A DNA stretch of 14,327 nt from Clostridia bacterium (lineage in GTDB: Bacteria; Bacillota; Clostridia; Oscillospirales; QAKW01): assembly GCA_017442025.1 (NCBI GenBank), contig JAFSBD010000078.1:1-14327 (forward strand), written 5' to 3'. The translations under genes were made by a program, and so were the position numbers. The notes beneath the pieces are model-generated. The model worked only from the letters and a program-made list of their open reading frames with translations, had not been told where the DNA came from and made no database searches. This document shows, piece by piece, positions 14,101 through 14,327 of the stretch. The number at the start of each line of letters is the position of its first letter. Position 1 is the stretch's first letter.

Positions 14101-14327
14101 AATATGATTTCTCCGGCAACTATTGGTCTCCCAGCATTAGCAGCGGCGGCCTTACTCCCGATACACTCTATAAGGTTGATGAGAACGGTACCGGTACCTA
14201 TACCTTGGAAGAAACTACTCGTTGGAAGATCGACTATACCTACCTGGATTGGGATATGACCATTCGTTCGGATGCAGCCAGCTCTAACGAAATTGAGTAT
14301 CAGTTCACCAAGGGTATGTTCGGCACC
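11139..14327 (+). CDS. Very large secreted parallel beta-helix protein, N-terminal 1063 residues (runs off window)
   Basis: An open frame with no stop runs from ATG 11139 to the window end. Residues 1-31 form a signal peptide (Lys-rich start, hydrophobic core, TLAA|D cleavage). The body is full of short strand-turn repeats with Asn ladders (for example TLKNCVFSNSGNA, LTNNTLKG), as in pectate-lyase-like right-handed beta-helices. Two homologous modules begin near residues 72 and 640. They share (I/L)xAGxYxxxxxIxG, G(V/I)xPNVK (123-129 and 692-698) and AWTLNPxRS (136-144 and 712-720). A likely Ig-like beta-sandwich (about 505-597) separates them. The function, whether carbohydrate binding or cleavage, adhesion or structural, cannot be told from what is visible. 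The AAGGAG site is 12 nt from the ATG. A long reverse-strand frame here is a codon-bias shadow. Confidence 0.9.
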   Translation, partial: MKMMKRAISFIAMLAMLVSMFSVCVIPTLAADTTSYESLLNSALVVDPDWKDAKVGDSVTVVYQGNAITESFDNTMHFATYAAAWEYAQSKGIAKPVILLNAGTYTETIEIAGAVTLLGSDFGVDPNVKSAAKDVAWTLNPDRSYTDDSLETLIKGNIVVRVSASKSDLTFDGLTFADGGAVIDHERNANAAEFTLKNCVFSNSGNAKSEFYGLYLRSPEHKRTLRLENLYITNQNYEKVANADGFYNSPNVGFISPFFVELIAENVAYIENKVGFLASTWFAKGDAPVIDINNSCFYNADASTPVGHIISMDNASVNFDFGFTAKEGQHYSDIQVSKDAAQRPASTLKVTNSVFYNASATESVYDPTVLGGVIHYEFVSSSSVLNLQNNYFYAPNGTSVLDNEYLINATQTDLTSAQVIKNNLLFGPYKVPTLTGSSEGTYIDMTGNYFARIDGSIVNTPSYMSEEDHRLIRDYIWVNSEMTIDNEGWNLTAGKWPLVWVDNDYYTIDLSVYTEGDVTAACPVTFTSNSATASVQLYKNAVLDADGVPLSVTDPVDKIDASILTDNKYAVTTLYLQVTDPTYPSFAPIYTISVQNCGDVNDMKNFSDVFPGYLMVHPNAGELSAGQMMPYRWRDQVYKFYVGTDLFETVEKAIAYGYKKGDECPTVCIPAGEYKSELLIPGSCTILGEQHGINPNVKPYDTLTQANFDSSAWTLNPKRSDASKETTFYAPIRVVKAADDYVITIDGIKMAEGCSYVDDFSRNGDNITILKNIYARNAGGGTDRNGADNIALFNFKKPFGQVTDYCSFYLYDSRVDILDSFDCFTPYFERFVVDGLFYGNTKNGAYFINGMQSRNIPDPYYSITNCYWYKNTENKSFYSFTTNDIGGSQTSKENIIYNIDGNVFHDGFQSGYGSMEFWWTGTNMSVYLTNNTLKGPDAGGFIAQTAGGVRYKGTSGDENCSDMLIMKGNRFITNHKVPMTNGVGVGTKYDFSGNYWSPSISSGGLTPDTLYKVDENGTGTYTLEETTRWKIDYTYLDWDMTIRSDAASSNEIEYQFTKGMFGT

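Overview
The window looks like chromosomal DNA of a spore-forming, low-to-medium GC member of the Clostridia (Bacillota), most likely near Oscillospiraceae/Ruminococcaceae. The evidence is a spoIIID gene, Firmicutes-type pgi, greA and dacF-like genes, purine-rich Shine-Dalgarno sites before almost every gene, and sigma-A-like extended -10 promoters. The taxonomic placement is inference from protein families and gene order. Both ends are cut inside genes.

Layout. (1) Positions 1-3791, plus strand: an information-processing cluster, rpsB (3' part), tsf, greA, lysS. A 13-bp hairpin separates tsf from greA, greA and lysS look translationally coupled, and a strong bidirectional terminator closes the cluster. 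The lysyl-tRNA synthetase carries an extra C-terminal tRNA-binding domain of the Trbp111/EMAPII type. (2) Positions 3882-6735, minus strand: a more AT-rich accessory group read in the order ICMT-like membrane methyltransferase, membrane-tethered XRE regulator, PAP2-like membrane protein, FlaR-like P-loop kinase and a small membrane-anchored protein. It has a good promoter at its head, and a 17-bp palindrome inside it may be an operator. (3) Positions 6893-7519, plus strand: a membrane-anchored protein of unknown function, convergent with spoIIID. The two stop codons are 2 nt apart and one hairpin serves both ends. (4) Positions 7522-10905, minus strand: dacF-like D,D-carboxypeptidase, pgi, a small P-loop NTPase and spoIIID, each with its own signals. 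(5) Positions 11139-14327, plus strand: the first 1063 codons of a very large secreted parallel beta-helix protein with an internal duplication. It runs off the window end and has a strong promoter upstream.

How the genes work together: S2, EF-Ts, GreA and LysRS serve translation and transcription elongation. SpoIIID is the mother-cell switch regulator of sporulation, and the DacF-like enzyme trims peptidoglycan, perhaps in the spore cortex. Pgi is central glycolysis. The beta-helix protein is probably a cell-surface or secreted product. No phage, IS element, CRISPR array, tRNA or rRNA was seen.

The less ordinary signals are the LysRS fusion, a candidate H-type pseudoknot between pgi and the P-loop gene, an inverted repeat overlapping the spoIIID promoter and ribosome-binding site, the 17-bp palindrome in the accessory group, and the duplicated beta-helix protein. 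I found no clear evidence of a wholly new multi-gene system. No gene-free stretch exceeds 300 bases.
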